Of a stretch of 64,000 nucleotides of DNA, positions 1-11,548 are shown in pieces. The notes beneath the pieces are model-generated. The model saw only the letters and a program-made list of their open reading frames with translations, searched no databases and had not been told where the DNA came from. Position 1 is the first letter of the stretch, and every line of letters starts with the position of its first letter. The stretch spans positions 1 through 64,000 of the forward strand of contig JAHREC010000032.1 of the NCBI GenBank assembly GCA_020081605.1, given 5' to 3'. This DNA comes from Albifimbria verrucaria (taxonomy: Eukaryota; Ascomycota; Sordariomycetes; Hypocreales; Stachybotryaceae). Both the position numbers and the translations under genes were made by a program.

Positions 1-391
1 AAAAAGCGTCATCTCTGCTTCTGCCCCTTAGAGGCGGAAGGCAGACTGCTCATCAACAGCTGGCAGCCATGCTTGTTCTATAGCGTCGATCTGCCTATCA
101 ATCACACATTCATCCTTATGCAGTCTCAGGGACACCGAGTGCGTACCTAAAGAGATGTTAACTATATAGTACTACCTGACACTGGCTAACTAACGGACAT
201 CTAAAAGACCGTAAGACTGCTTCCCATACGAGACATTGAGCCATGCGATGCCAGAGGCAAACGTAACAGAAATGGAAACAAATCAAGAGAAAATAAAAAC
301 AAAAAGATGGTGTTCAGACGGTAACTAGATGCTAATGAATGACAAGGAAACGACCACGGGTGAAGAATGAGTGCATTATTGCAAATAGAAT
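1..391. other. No gene recognised
   Basis: Left edge of the window and 3' flank of the minus-strand gene ending at 392. Only short open frames without coding character are seen. Confidence 0.5.
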
Positions 392-2104
392 TCACTTGAA
401 AACACCGTCTTCTTCAATTTTGACACCCTTGGTTATCTGAATGAGAAGGGCCTCGATCTTATTCAACCTATCAGGTATGTTCGCTTGAATTAGAGTATTG
501 GCCATTCTTGAAAATTGGTTTTCGAGGAGGTCGATCCGCTGTTGCAATGAATTTGTCGTTGTAACTGATGCTAGGCCTAGACCACTGCTAACTTGACCAC
601 TACCGACTCGACCGCTGCTGACTTGACCACTACTGACTTGGCCACTACCGGCTTGAGCTGAAGCATTGATAATGACGGATTCTGATGCGTCTCTCCATGC
701 TGATGGAGGATCGATGCCATCCCTGTCGCAGCAGGTTTGGATCCGGGACTTTGCATCTGGCTTTCCCATCGCTCTGGTCAAGGCTGCGATTGTCAAAACT
801 TGGATCTGGCCGCTTTTCCAAACCACACAGCAGTTCGCGACAGGGTTTCTCTTCTGTCCGACCTTGAAGGTAGACTTCGTAACCCAAAGCACTTCACCCA
901 TGTTCACACCATCCGCTATCCTCAGCTTCGTCGGGTCGTCTTTAATGCTTATGCACTTCTCCTCGTAGAGCCTGGATTCTTCGATGGAAGCCTTACAAAG
1001 ACGTCTAATATAACGCCCTTCTTCGACCCTCTCCAGAAGGAGGACTCCCCTCCTGGCCCCGATTACGCGATCTTCCCCTCTGATTACGGTCGGCCAAGGG
1101 TACTTGACATAGTTTTCTGGTTCTTTATGGCTTGCTGGTTCTTCATAACTTGCTGCTTCTTCATTGTTCGCGCCGGCTCCGTGCTCAGCTACCGATCGCA
1201 GGTATGTATCCAGATCAGGAACTGTCCAATCTACAGGCAGATGATTTATCTTGATGTACTGATCGATGAGGTCTTTTTCTATTTTCCAGGTCTTCCGGTA
1301 TTCGAGGTTCTCGGGATCTCCGCTCAGATGCGACTGGGCCTTCAAGTAGTATTCATAATGAGCTTTGAAAAAGCCGAGTCCAATTATCCATTGGTCCACT
1401 GTGTTCTTCTTTTTTCTGTTATATTCTCTAATAGCATCGTTCTGTTTTTCTATTGCTGTCTCCACTGCCTTATTTTCTGGGTCCATCCTGAGCTGGTGCA
1501 TGAGATCGGTCGTCTTGCCATAAATCTTCTTCACTGTCTTGGTGGGGGTCGGAACCCCATCTGTATCCATAGGTTCGCTATCGTCATGGTTGCTCTCTTC
1601 GCTATCCGTGTCGTCGGCGTCATCATCCAAGTCCTTTTCACCGTCCCACTGTTTAACTTCCTCAATGAATGGCTCAGAGACGCCCAACTCTATTGCAGCT
1701 TTCTCTAACTCTACCAGAGTGTTAGACGACTCATAAATTGGCTAGTGGGTTAACATACTTTCAAACGCAGTTGTTTGGTCACTGTGCGAGCAAGTTTTCG
1801 CATGTGTCATGCATCCGAGACGTCTCCAAGCCGCCAGTTTGGTGTCATCAGACGCATCAAGCGCAACACCTAACAGACCAGCATAGTCATTTTCAGCGCA
1901 TTTGATTACTCTCTCTATCTCTGAAATCACTTCTTGGGTTTTCGCGTTTCGGGCTTCATCTCGGCGAGCAGCCTCAGCAGCCACTCGATTTTTATCAGGT
2001 CCAGGGGTAGGCTCAGGAGTAGCTAGGCCGTGTTGCAAATTTACATTGGGCTTAGAGCTTTGGGCGTTTGGATTGACAGGATCGGCATTTACGGCTGCAG
2101 ACAT
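392..2104 (-). CDS. Hypothetical protein, about 554 aa, two exons
   Basis: Two minus-strand exons, 2104-1759 and 1710-392, are separated by a 48-nt intron with donor GTATGT, a CTAAC branch site and acceptor TAG. Splicing removes an in-frame TAG at 1742-1744 and keeps the frame. The start was chosen at the ATG at 2104 (context GCCATGTCTG); an upstream in-frame ATG at 2197 would add 31 residues. Visible parts are a Pro/Asn-rich N-terminus, an acidic Asp/Glu stretch just after the junction, a central folded-looking region rich in W/Y, a low-complexity Ser-Gly-Gln-Val repeat near residue 480, and a C-terminal amphipathic coiled coil. I do not recognise the family. The acidic stretch and terminal coil suggest a nuclear or scaffold role, but this is only inference. 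The frame is intact, unlike many genes farther right. Confidence 0.7.
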
Positions 2105-2331
2105 GGCTGAGTGATGCTTTTGAGAGGATATTGGAGTCGAGGAATGGAACTCGCCTTCTTTAAATAGTGCGGTAGGGTAATCCAGAAGTAGATACATGAT
2201 TTCTGAAGTGATTATGAAACGGCCATAGATAGACTTGTTGACTGCATCGATTTGTTGACGTAGACATCAAGCTCAAGGCATTTCATTGTCTGATCAACTT
2301 TTGGACATGTCCAAACATTGCTAGGCTACGT

Positions 2332-2365
2332 GTAGGTGCGAAACCGTAGGTGCGAAACCGTAGGT
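2332..2365. repeat. 14-bp tandem repeat, about 2.4 copies
   Basis: The unit GTAGGTGCGAAACC occurs twice perfectly and then partially. It lies in the intergenic space upstream of the gene starting at 2104. Confidence 0.8.
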
Positions 2366-2547
2366 ACCTACAGCACCATACCTAGACTAAGGCGCTGGAC
2401 TGTATGGGGCAAAGTTTAGAGAAGCTCATGCGCACACCGTGTGACAGCGACGATGACACTGCGGAACATGTTTAGGCAAGAGATGCATAAGTATACTATT
2501 GGATCGTTGGGCGGATGGATAAAGCACATGGCAATATTCAAAAGTCT

Positions 2548-2578
2548 TCAAATGGTCCTCAAATGGTCCTCAAATGGA
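2548..2578. repeat. 11-bp tandem repeat, about 2.8 copies
   Basis: The unit TCAAATGGTCC is repeated directly with no mismatches. No function is apparent. Confidence 0.8.
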
Positions 2579-2688
2579 CATGCACTGAAATTGATCTGAG
2601 ACCAATCAAGGCAATGCGAATCTTTGCATTTATAATGACCTCTTACCCCGGCCAAGAGTTTTGGGCAATTTGAACTTCGCCTTTCGTC

Positions 2689-2829
2689 ATGGAATCTTCA
2701 AACTATATTCGCCCGACTGGTTTCCCTGAGCCTCTTTGCAAATGTGTGGCCATCCCAGCAGCGTTGAAGATAATCGCTGACCAATTCAGTCAGGAACACA
2801 ACATTGCCTTATCCGGGGAGAAACAATAG
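2689..2829 (+). CDS. Possible 46-aa small protein
   Basis: An ATG-initiated frame of 46 codons (starts MESSNYIRPT, ends TAG at 2829) lies about 60 bp downstream of a TATA-like TTTATAA. Composition looks protein-like, with two cysteines and an Ala/Ile helix. It could also be the first exon of a decayed gene. Evidence is composition only. Confidence 0.2.
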   Translation: MESSNYIRPTGFPEPLCKCVAIPAALKIIADQFSQEHNIALSGEKQ

Positions 2830-3937
2830 CCGTAGACACTCATTGTCGTCAACAAGCGTTTCTTGGAACGTACCGCTGATTGAGAAAAGGATGCAAGATG
2901 CCCGGTGGAGAAGCAATACTGCCCGTCGCCTGAGTAAAGCGTAAGGGTCTGTTCGGACAAGCCTTGCTCACACAGGCTACTACGTAGTATAATCAGTCCG
3001 ATCACCATCTCATGATCACTCAGTTGTCCTTTTCAATCTATGAAGTAACCCTTTTCCTCATTGACCACCATATCACTATCTATTTCGTGTGTTTGTTGAT
3101 TTGTTGTCGTGACAGACCGAGGTTCCTCTGCTGCACCCCTCACGATAGCCGATAGGTGGTATATGGAGTTCGGCCGAAAATGTGATGAGTCTGTCGTGGT
3201 GGTTAGACGCTACGCCATTCTGCTGTCGCACAGCCAGAGGAAATCCTGCCTGTCATGGGTCTTCACCGACCCTGCTATCATATTCTATTTATTCTGGCCA
3301 GTCAGACTCTATTCACAACTCGTGTGACACTTTCTCAGAATATTGTATGTGGTAAGGTCCATGCTTTGTCACAAGCTTTCTCATGTGGACTTGTAGTTAG
3401 GTTTCAGAAGCTAGTGCCATGTCATGCTGCGGCCTATTCTGGGGCATTCACATGGTGGGAATGCCATGAATGGCGTTCACTCTTGGCGTTCACTTCTTGG
3501 CATCCGCTTCTTCACATCTGCTTCCTGACATCTGCTTCTTGACCTCACCGCTGTTATTGGCCGACGCAATTCACCACTTTCAAAATACCCACAGGACGGG
3601 TGGACCTGCGCTGCTAGTTTCAAACCTCGATCGGCTCGTTCCCGTTTCTTGCTGTCACGGCCACAACTGGCTCTTACGGTCCACTGTGGTTCGTCAGTTA
3701 TGGTTCGTCAGGTACAGTACAGTTGGCCACGAGTGGCTGGTAGAAATGGATACATCAAGATGGTTATGATCCACCCTCCTCCATGTGGCAGCCACGCTTC
3801 GACGTCTATATTTACATACTAAAGGAACCAAGCAAAGTGAATGCGAACCAGCCACGAATGACCTGCCTTCCAGACTCGACCCTTGTTTGTTCTCGTCTTG
3901 GTGTACTGTATCGTTTGAACATTGAAGACCAAGCAGC
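2830..3937. other. Intergenic, minisatellite scrap, P450 promoter region
   Basis: No supported gene. It contains a small reverse-orientation piece of the 19-bp minisatellite (3491-3543) and a TACAGTACAG-type palindromic motif near 3711-3726. The last part is the likely promoter of the P450 gene. Confidence 0.5.
3491..3543 (-). repeat. Isolated copy of the 19-bp minisatellite unit
   Basis: Read on the minus strand, this stretch contains GTCAAGAAGCAGATG followed by two close variants. That is the same core as the large array at 18.9-21.4 kb, in opposite orientation and about 15 kb away. Confidence 0.65.
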
Positions 3938-5996
3938 ATGATGACGTTGTCCGGACTTGCGACCATCGTCTTGCTGACGATTGCGGCGCTAACGAGCATC
4001 ATAGCGGTTTATTCGCACTTCTTTTCGCCTTTGAGGAACATTCCCGGACCCACGGTAAGGCCAACAGAGTTCTACCCAAACCCTGTCTACCCAGCTGAAC
4101 CTACCCAACTGAACCTACCCAGACTGAACCTTCCTATCCAAAGCTTACCTAACCTTGCCGCGTTTTATTAATACAATCTGTAGGACAATGTTTTCTTCTT
4201 CGGTCAGAGTTTGAAGATCCTTGGAACATCTTGGGCGCCGGACCTATTCTGTCATTGGTCCCGTCAATGGCCCGACAGTCCACTGATCCGATACAAGAGC
4301 TTTGGCAACGCAGACACATTGCTTGTGAACAGCGTGGATGCATACAGAGATGTTTTGCTGAGGAAGAGCTCCAGCTTCATCAAACCTAACTTTGCACGCC
4401 TCTTCACTCGAGACTTCATTGGTGATGGGCTGCCTTTCGCAGAGGGTCACTCGCACAAGCTCCGTCGAGGAACATTGCTCCGTAGGTCGACCCAGCCTGT
4501 TATACCTCTGATAGACTGCTGAGCCTAGCTTCCAAGGATCATTCTCCACCAGCCAACTGAAAAGTCAATTTCCAAGGGTTCAGGCGAAAGCCGGGCAGTT
4601 GGCGGACGTGCTGAGCGCCCGGAGGAATCAGTACGGTGAAGTTGAAGGTAATGACATTAAGCCACTCTTGACCATGGATCTACTCTCACTCTCCCAACTA
4701 CCCCAAGCCACTTCCCCGCCCCACCTCTTCCCCAAACCGCAACAAGGAACCCCATGTGATTAACTGGTCAACGAGTAGTCGAGTCAAATATATGGAAAGC
4801 CGTTCTCGACGTCATCGTAGAGAAGACATTGAGCATCGACCTCAATCATTTGGAGTCTGACCAGTCGCCGCTGTTCGAGTCCATTTCTTACCTGATGCAG
4901 CCGTCTCAATTCTCATACTTGGTCAACTACCTCAACATGTTTTTCCCTGTACGGAAACTTTTCTTGTACGGAGAGATTCGAGACTTTGAGCGCCATTCAC
5001 GACGCTTGCGGTTGTATATCCGAAACCTACTTAGAGCAAGGAAGATGAGCTTGCAAACCACAGGGAGTGAGACGAATAGTCTGGCAGAGACAGACAAAAC
5101 AGCCAACTACCCGAACATCAACCCGACAGATGTTTTACAAGGCCTGCTGCAGCACGCAGAGCCAGGTTGGGATGAGGACCAAATGGTTGAACATGTAAGT
5201 GGTGTGGATCTTTCATACGAAGACTGTCTTTAGGTGCTGACGAGGCGAGGCAGATTCTCAATATCTTAGTCCTAGGTACCGCACGAGCCGATCTACTCAG
5301 ATATATCGTTTCAAGCCAAGACTAACTTTGAGCTCTTCTTCCTTTCTCTCTCGACAGGACATGACACGACGGCATGTTCCATCATCTGGGCTGTTCATGA
5401 GCTATCGAGGAGACCAGAGGAACAGCAAAGGTTACGCAACGAGATCCGCGACATGCTGGATTCTTGCCATTATCCCAGCTATAGCGACATCGAGAGACTG
5501 CCCTATTTGAGCAATTTTGTGCAGGAGGTCCTGCGTGTATATTCAGCCGGTACGGACTCCCAACCAGAACGAGGATAATATGGCCAGACTAATAATGAGT
5601 GCGTAAAGTTTCCTTTGTGCCACGGGAAGCTGTCAAGGATGTCGAGGTCGATGGCATATGGATTCCAAAGGGAACCGTGCTTCAGCTATCACCTGCCGTC
5701 ATAAACCTTCACCCAAATGTCTGGGGGAGCGGTCAACAGAGTTTGATCCTAACCGGTGGGAGAACCATAAAGGACCAGCAGCCAACGCGTATGCTCTGCA
5801 GACTTTCCACAACGGCCCACGCATGTGCATTGGCAAACAGCTTGCGGTCATGGAGATGAAAGCGATTCTAGTGGAACTTCTTACGAGGTTCAGGATCGAG
5901 AACATAGTTGGGGAGATAGAGGTAGCAAAGCCGACCTTGACTCTGAGGCCCAAAACGAGGTTATCGGTACGACTTACGGACAACAGCTTGCTGTGA
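3938..5996 (+). pseudogene. Cytochrome P450 monooxygenase, seven exons, one frameshift
   Basis: Haem-thiolate monooxygenase of the fungal microsomal type; the substrate cannot be told. Likely exons are 3938-4054, 4184-4485, 4529-4647, 4779-5194, 5254-5275, 5358-5549 and 5609-5996. All junctions fit in phase; the donor at 4486 (GTCGAC) and the acceptor at 5608 (AAAG) are weak. An N-terminal membrane helix is followed by the proline-rich IPGPT hinge. The I-helix LGHDTTA is assembled across the exon 5/6 junction. The K-helix ExxR lies in exon 6 (EVLR), and the haem loop FHNGPRMCIG is present with its cysteine. The last exon changes frame at the GGGGG run at 5723-5727: upstream reads INLHPNVW, downstream reads ERSTEFDPNRW. 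Adding one base makes the exon lengths sum to a whole number of codons (about 479 aa). It is therefore either a recent pseudogene or an intact gene with an assembly indel. No PKS, NRPS or terpene synthase lies nearby. Confidence 0.85.
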
Positions 5997-7535
5997 AGTT
6001 GAGATCTTGCCATCCATTCATGTTGGCATAAGAGCCGATATGCAATGCGGGGGCGATCGATTCAAGCACACGGTCGCTTCTTTTTGATCAATGGCCTGGT
6101 TGACAGGCCGATCTAAATGGCAATCAATAAAATAAACGCAAGCTAACTACATATATTATTCCCTTCATTGTGCTGTGCATATTCCCTTGCGCCGAATGCA
6201 CGTCGTTGCACCAATGCCGATCGGCAGTTACACCAGGGGCAAGATTTCCGTGGCCAAGACCAGCCTAACAGGCAGACGGGGTTCTGTCAGCCTATATTCA
6301 TTCTGTTCTGTGGTCAATGTTGTAGAATAAGGCCTAAAATGGGTGGCGCGGGATTGGACAAAGAGATACTACGACACCGAAAAACATCTATATTGAACGA
6401 AAAAGAAGGGAAAAAGAAAGAAAAAAAAGAGAAAAATTCAATTCAACGTCGATACGTACAAAAACAATTGAGACCTTGAAGAAATTCGAACATTCAAGTC
6501 GCTAAATTGTCGCTGACTTGCCAGCCGTCGCACACGATACATGTGGCCATCTGCTACCCACTGTGAGATGGTAAGGAGGTTCTGACCAGTTACAATGCTT
6601 AACGGGTCAAAATGTGCTGGCCGTCTTCAGCCTGTTTGATTTATTTAAAGCTTATAAAAGGTAAAATCAGACGTCGATCAGTTTGCCTATTTCGTCCAGA
6701 CTGTAATCCCTTTTCGCACTCCTCTGCCGCCTTTCGACAGGCGTTGCATTGGCAATGCCAAATGTCCGGAGAATTCATGTGTTCTTGCAAGGCTTCCTTT
6801 GCTTTGAACTCTTGCAGCCACCGAAAAGGGAAGTGAAGAGACTCATCGTTTTTGTTCTCAGCACGATCTAGAAGCCTTCACGGTGTGCCTCAATGCTTCA
6901 TCTATTGGGATATAACCGGCACATATAGTATTGTATGAGAGAAATTCATTCATCTCAGCCCTAGGTACCACCACTGCTTGAAGTAATCAACGCCCATAGT
7001 CCTCCCATCGAAATGGGTTAGTCTGCCTCCCTCACATGGGATGGACGAGACATATAAAGACAAATATGGGATGATTGAGGCAACTGTAGCAATGTAGAGT
7101 TTATCTTCCGTCTTACTGACCTACGATGCCGCCTGCTATCGTGGCATGGCAAAAATCACATAGTGTATAGCGATATCCATACACGGTATGGGCCCGAGCC
7201 AGTTGAACAAAGGTCAGCAATTTAACTATGGATCTGGTCGAGAAGGGGACTTTTACTTGCACTTTTTCCCATGCCGCTTGGTCCATGTTGAACGGTTAGT
7301 TGGCTGAGAAGCAGCAACAATGATACGGGCATTAGTTCCTATTATGTACATTCATCTGTAGATACGATTGTGTACAGTGCTGTATAACACAGCACCTACA
7401 GGATCTCTTTGACCAGTGTGTACATGGTCAATTGTTAAATACAATAGGAAAAACAGTTGAGGTGAAAGTTAGGATCCCGCTTCAATCTGTACTGACCCGG
7501 AAACAGGATACTGTATCTTGAGAAGAAACATCAAC
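5997..7535. other. Intergenic, no gene seen
   Basis: Contains an A-rich stretch (about 6400-6435) and a TATAAAAGG box near 6653, but no convincing frame follows it. The final 100 bp probably hold the promoter of the gene at 7536. Confidence 0.5.
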
Positions 7536-8789
7536 ATGCGTGGACCCTGTGCAGGCATGAAGCTCAAATCAGACGACACGCCATTTCCATACGCAGCGAA
7601 AAGGGCGAAGGTCAAAGCATCAACCATCACGTCCGAAGCATGTGAAGACCTTGATGCCCTACTGCAAGCAAAGAAAGACAGTCGGAGCAAACGATGGTCA
7701 CCTGTCTCAGGTTCGAAGAATCTAGACTTTCACTACCTGACACAAGTCAAGGATCCAAGGGAGGCATACGAGCTGATCTGTGTTTGTGCCCTATTCGAAA
7801 CCAAAAATGACGACACCGATGAGGATGATGGTGAGGATGGAGATGAGGATGAGGATGAGAGGAATTGCAAAAATAACACCAAAGTTCAACCATGTGGCAA
7901 CGGCACGGCATGTTCTTGCGGTCGACTTGGTGACTCGCCGTCATCTCGGCTGTATGCCGTCTCCAAGGCTGGTTTTAACAAGCATAGCGTCGCTGTCGCC
8001 ATGCTGACACTCCGCGATCCTGACGCGTTTGACATGTATACCTTCAATGACTACATGGCCTACGGAGCACTTGAGGTCGTGCAGAACCTCATATGGGACT
8101 TTGACGAGGCACACAAACGCATGGACTGGCGCGAGGCTTGGGCTGTCATAGAAGGGCTTGCTCTGTTCATGCTGCTCGGCAATGGTATGGAGTTTGGTTG
8201 CACTGGAGACGGAGAGATAGCCCAAGATGCGGTTGAACTTATCGCAAGAATGGTATTGGCTTCACTTGCCATGCTTGAAGCCGAGAGTCGCCTCGGAGTC
8301 GCATCAGGCGTGGTTAATGTCGGTTGGATCATCGGCCTGTACCTCGAGCTTGCAGAAAAGTTCCGATCTATGAACTTGATGGGGTCCATCTGTCCTTCAA
8401 ACGCCAAGCGATTCGAATTTGACGCTGATAATCTCGACCTATACATGTTGGCTTACGCCAAGCGACATGACATTCCCGTCGAGGATATGAACACATGCGA
8501 TATTTCCAAACTCGTGATGCCTCGTTTGGATACCAAAGATCCTTGGAAATGGAAGAAAGGCTACCGTGACTATAAAAACTCATGGACGGATCAGTGGGAA
8601 ATGATCTGCTGCATCTACCGCAGGCGTCAGACATTAACGGGCAGAGATGATTGTTTCGACGTCTCGACTTGGACCCGTGCGGAACGGGAGAGGGCTCACT
8701 TCGAAAAGATAGATCCGCTTCCCAACAACGTCTTGGAGATACTTCAGCAGGGTCTTGTGCTGAATCTAGAGGATTTCAGTGTCAGTTAA
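7536..8789 (+). CDS. Conserved-looking hypothetical protein, 417 aa
   Basis: Single-exon gene. The first ATG in frame is 7536 (MRGPCAGMKL); the open frame extends upstream only through a TTG. Visible parts are a basic N-terminus (AAKRAKVK), a short acidic Asp/Glu run at about residues 95-110, a Cys cluster (C-x-C) near residue 125, and a long mostly alpha-helical domain from about 140 to 300 with Ala/Leu-rich helices. A Trp/Lys-rich segment (WKWKKGYRDYKNSW) precedes the C-terminus. I do not recognise a catalytic motif or named family. The frame is intact and codon use is ordinary. An AT-rich tract follows at about 8970-9035. Confidence 0.7.
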   Translation: MRGPCAGMKLKSDDTPFPYAAKRAKVKASTITSEACEDLDALLQAKKDSRSKRWSPVSGSKNLDFHYLTQVKDPREAYELICVCALFETKNDDTDEDDGEDGDEDEDERNCKNNTKVQPCGNGTACSCGRLGDSPSSRLYAVSKAGFNKHSVAVAMLTLRDPDAFDMYTFNDYMAYGALEVVQNLIWDFDEAHKRMDWREAWAVIEGLALFMLLGNGMEFGCTGDGEIAQDAVELIARMVLASLAMLEAESRLGVASGVVNVGWIIGLYLELAEKFRSMNLMGSICPSNAKRFEFDADNLDLYMLAYAKRHDIPVEDMNTCDISKLVMPRLDTKDPWKWKKGYRDYKNSWTDQWEMICCIYRRRQTLTGRDDCFDVSTWTRAERERAHFEKIDPLPNNVLEILQQGLVLNLEDFSVS

Positions 8790-9750
8790 CCTGGTGTTGT
8801 GATAGTGACGGCGACGCATCCGTGACATGTCCATAGCAAGTTTTAGACGTGGCAGATAACTACAGGTATCCACTAGGGATCGAGCGATTTAATGATCGCT
8901 GTCGCCGGGTCACTTGATAGGACGGATGGAGGTTGAGTTCTTGACTTCATGGATTGAATAGAAGTACATTCAATTATTATTGTTTCATATATTATTCTTT
9001 TATAAATTTTTTTATTTTTATTTTTATTTTTTCGTAATTCATGCCCTCACAGATTGCCGTGCATTTACTTTATTCCATTGATAGTGCCATCGTTGACGTT
9101 GTCTTGAGGATCACTGCTGTGACATGAATGCGCCGTTGGTTCAGCTTTTAGCCTTTGCCACTCTGCGTAAAAAGTGAGAGTAACTAGTTCGTTCAGGCAA
9201 AACCACCCAGCGAGCCATTTAACAAACACCGATGTATGCAACCTGCTAAATTTATTCGCGCTGCCCCGTCAGTCTTTTGCAGTAACATCCATGACATTGG
9301 CAAAGTCAAGCATCCGCAAAGCTCATGTGTTTATGGGAAGTTTCTGCTCCCTTTCACTTCGTTACTGCAGTTGGCGCAAAGGAGGGAAGAGGGAGGCAGG
9401 AGGCAGGAGGCAAAAGGTGGAAAATGCCCTATGACGCTACATCCACAGGGACGTAATCTGGGATATAGTGGATACATCCAGCTCGCACCATCATCTCGTG
9501 GACCCGTCAAGGCATTTCCGGTGCTGTTACGAACCTGGCAAAAGCCATTAGTCTACTTGCGCTCGTGCGTACAGGCTAGAACCAGTGCATAAAATCACAT
9601 ATATTGAGGCAAACCGGCAATTCACGTGTAGTTAAACCACCTTAGCCTAGGACAAATCACCATCGGTACCGGTGCGGCCATCCTTTAAGTCGTTTAGTCC
9701 AGATCTACCTCTCGTCCTGGGAATACCGTAAGACGCGAAAGTCTCCTGGC
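8790..9750. other. Intergenic, AT-rich 3' flank then no gene
   Basis: T-rich run at about 8985-9035 consistent with a 3' UTR or terminator region of the upstream gene. A short GGGAGGCAGGAGGCAGGAGG-type purine repeat lies near 9390-9415. No supported coding sequence. Confidence 0.5.
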
Positions 9751-10137
9751 ATGACAAAGTCACAAATCAGGTATCGCATCCACAGATTGTTCACAAGAGA
9801 GAAAAGATCACCGCCCGAAATACCTGATCGATCTTCGGAGCCAGAGTCCCAGCCATTGCGACTCGCTCGTGAGGTCAAAGTTGAACGGCCCTCGTTGGCC
9901 TCACACGAACATGTCGTGAGGATGACTAGAGAGGCGGGGAAGCAGCGTCTCGCTCTCGTACACTTCCAGCACTTAGCCGATGATGTGCTCTTGCCACTTC
10001 TTCCAAGTGTCCAACATCACTGCGAAGGATTATTTTCAGCCATTGAGAAATACAATGAAGAAGTCGAGCAAGCTAATCAATGGTGGCGGGCTGAACTTGG
10101 CAAAATCGACGAGGCATTTGGGGTGACGGGGCGATGA
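9751..10137 (+). CDS. Small helical hypothetical protein, 128 aa
   Basis: ATG-initiated intact frame. A basic N-terminus (residues 1-25) is followed by a Pro/Glu-rich linker and a C-terminal helical half with heptad-like leucines. Two tryptophans in QWWRAELG lie near the end. No known domain. It resembles in style the 99-aa coiled-coil protein encoded 560 bp downstream on the same strand, though the sequences are not clearly homologous. Confidence 0.45.
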   Translation: MTKSQIRYRIHRLFTREKRSPPEIPDRSSEPESQPLRLAREVKVERPSLASHEHVVRMTREAGKQRLALVHFQHLADDVLLPLLPSVQHHCEGLFSAIEKYNEEVEQANQWWRAELGKIDEAFGVTGR

Positions 10138-10694
10138 GCTCAAGCAGGATTTCAGAGCCCCCACCCCCAACACTCCACAGGTGGGTATATAGGCGGGTAA
10201 ATCTGGACGTAAAAACAATCCATTTTTAGTTGTGCAAGAAGTAAACACCTCGAAAGCCTCCGTAGCCACCCTTGTGCATGTTCAATCATGATATTTGTGC
10301 TTGTGAATTCTATTGTGGCGTACAGTATTGCTACCGGCAATTTGTCTTCGCATATCCTGTGTTCGGTCGGTCGGCCTTGTCTGTCTTGAACATCTCTCGC
10401 CTTGGGGTGGTATCGTTAACGGTAGGCGGGCGATGAGATCCACTCAGCACCTAAGCCATAGCACCTAAGCCATAGCACCTGTCGCCTGAACTTGGCAAGT
10501 TCACATTCAACATCCGACACCAAAGAGATCAATTGGATGTTTCTTGTCCGTTGCGTAAAATTTTACAAATAACAATCATGTCTGCCCACTTGCCGAAAGC
10601 AAAGGTGAAATTGTTTTCAACATCTATTCAAAGGTCTATCATACTTAGGACGTACAATACCTGTGTCATTTGATCCCACTGAAGCTTCCGAAAC
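10138..10694. other. Intergenic, short direct repeat
   Basis: Contains AGCACCTAAGCCAT repeated in tandem near 10446-10475. Otherwise it is probably the promoter region of the next small gene. Confidence 0.5.
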
Positions 10695-10994
10695 ATGGAC
10701 CCTAGTAGACCTCGATCCAGTATTTACTCAAACCAATTCGCCCTCGAGGATTTTCTCGACGCACTGGAGGACGAGTCGCGGAATCAAGATGCTGAAGTCA
10801 TAGAGAAATTAATTTCAAGGAGAGATCAGCTTCGAGAAAAGGTGGAAGCGTGGCGTTCTATTTCGGCCTCATTACATGAAGCCATCTCAATCTCAGCCGA
10901 TCTGGCCGCCAAGCTACTCGAGCAGCACCGGGAGGCACGCGCTCAGGCTTACACTGAGCGCGCTAAATGGCTAGCAAACTGCACAGCTATCTAG
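10695..10994 (+). CDS. Small coiled-coil hypothetical protein, 99 aa
   Basis: ATG at 10695 (MDPSRPRSSI). Residues 25-90 are almost wholly charged/leucine heptad-like sequence, predicting a long coiled coil. No signal peptide, transmembrane segment or known motif is seen. It is one of a run of short coiled-coil genes between 9.7 and 17.3 kb. Confidence 0.5.
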   Translation: MDPSRPRSSIYSNQFALEDFLDALEDESRNQDAEVIEKLISRRDQLREKVEAWRSISASLHEAISISADLAAKLLEQHREARAQAYTERAKWLANCTAI

Positions 10995-11548
10995 CCCAGT
11001 GACCTGATCTGAGCATGTTTTGACCATGGAGTCACCACATTAGCAATTGGCAATTATTAGGGAAGGGGATTAACTCCGGCCACGTGCAAGTAAAGTGGCT
11101 CAAGTCATGACCCTCACAAAGATCGCAAGATGTAGGTCCCACTCTGCTCTATCATGTGAGAAGGCAAAATTAGGGTCGAATGTGTAAGCCAAATTGACAA
11201 GGTCGTGTTCCTTTCAGTGGGTCGCTTTTAGTGGGTTCCTTCGTGAGGCGGCGGCTTCCAATCCCACGATTACCTACCCTGGATATGCCTCTCGCCTCAA
11301 AGCGTAGAAAGGTTTATTGGATTACGCGAATAAAAACGAATAGAAACGAATGACAATAATTAAAAATGATTGAAAATGATTGAAAATGATTAAAAACCAG
11401 GATGGCAATTCGAGTGATACAAATTCGTCAAATTGGATGCAATTTTCTCTTAACTACCATAAGTCTAATGTGCATATACCTTACCAACCATGATACTTTG
11501 GACCGTCATTTGGGAGAATAGTGCATAACCACTATTGTAACAAAGTTT
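10995..11548. other. Intergenic with 10-bp A/T-rich tandem repeat
   Basis: GAAAATGATT-type units repeat about three times at 11361-11393. No gene seen; this is the 3' flank of the minus-strand gene ending at 11549. Confidence 0.6.

Noticed and set aside
737..1708. Plus-strand open frame of 323 codons opposite the 554-aa gene
   Set aside because: It mirrors the coding strand, is Phe/Cys-rich in a way typical of reverse-complement reading, and the minus strand has a good intron and protein-like sequence.
1742..1758. 17-nt GT...AG segment as an intron
   Set aside because: Too short to splice and breaks the frame; the 48-nt intron using the same donor with a CTAAC branch site fits.
3938..8789. 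Secondary-metabolite cluster around the P450
   Set aside because: No synthase, transporter or cluster regulator adjoins it; the LaeA-like gene is 30 kb away.
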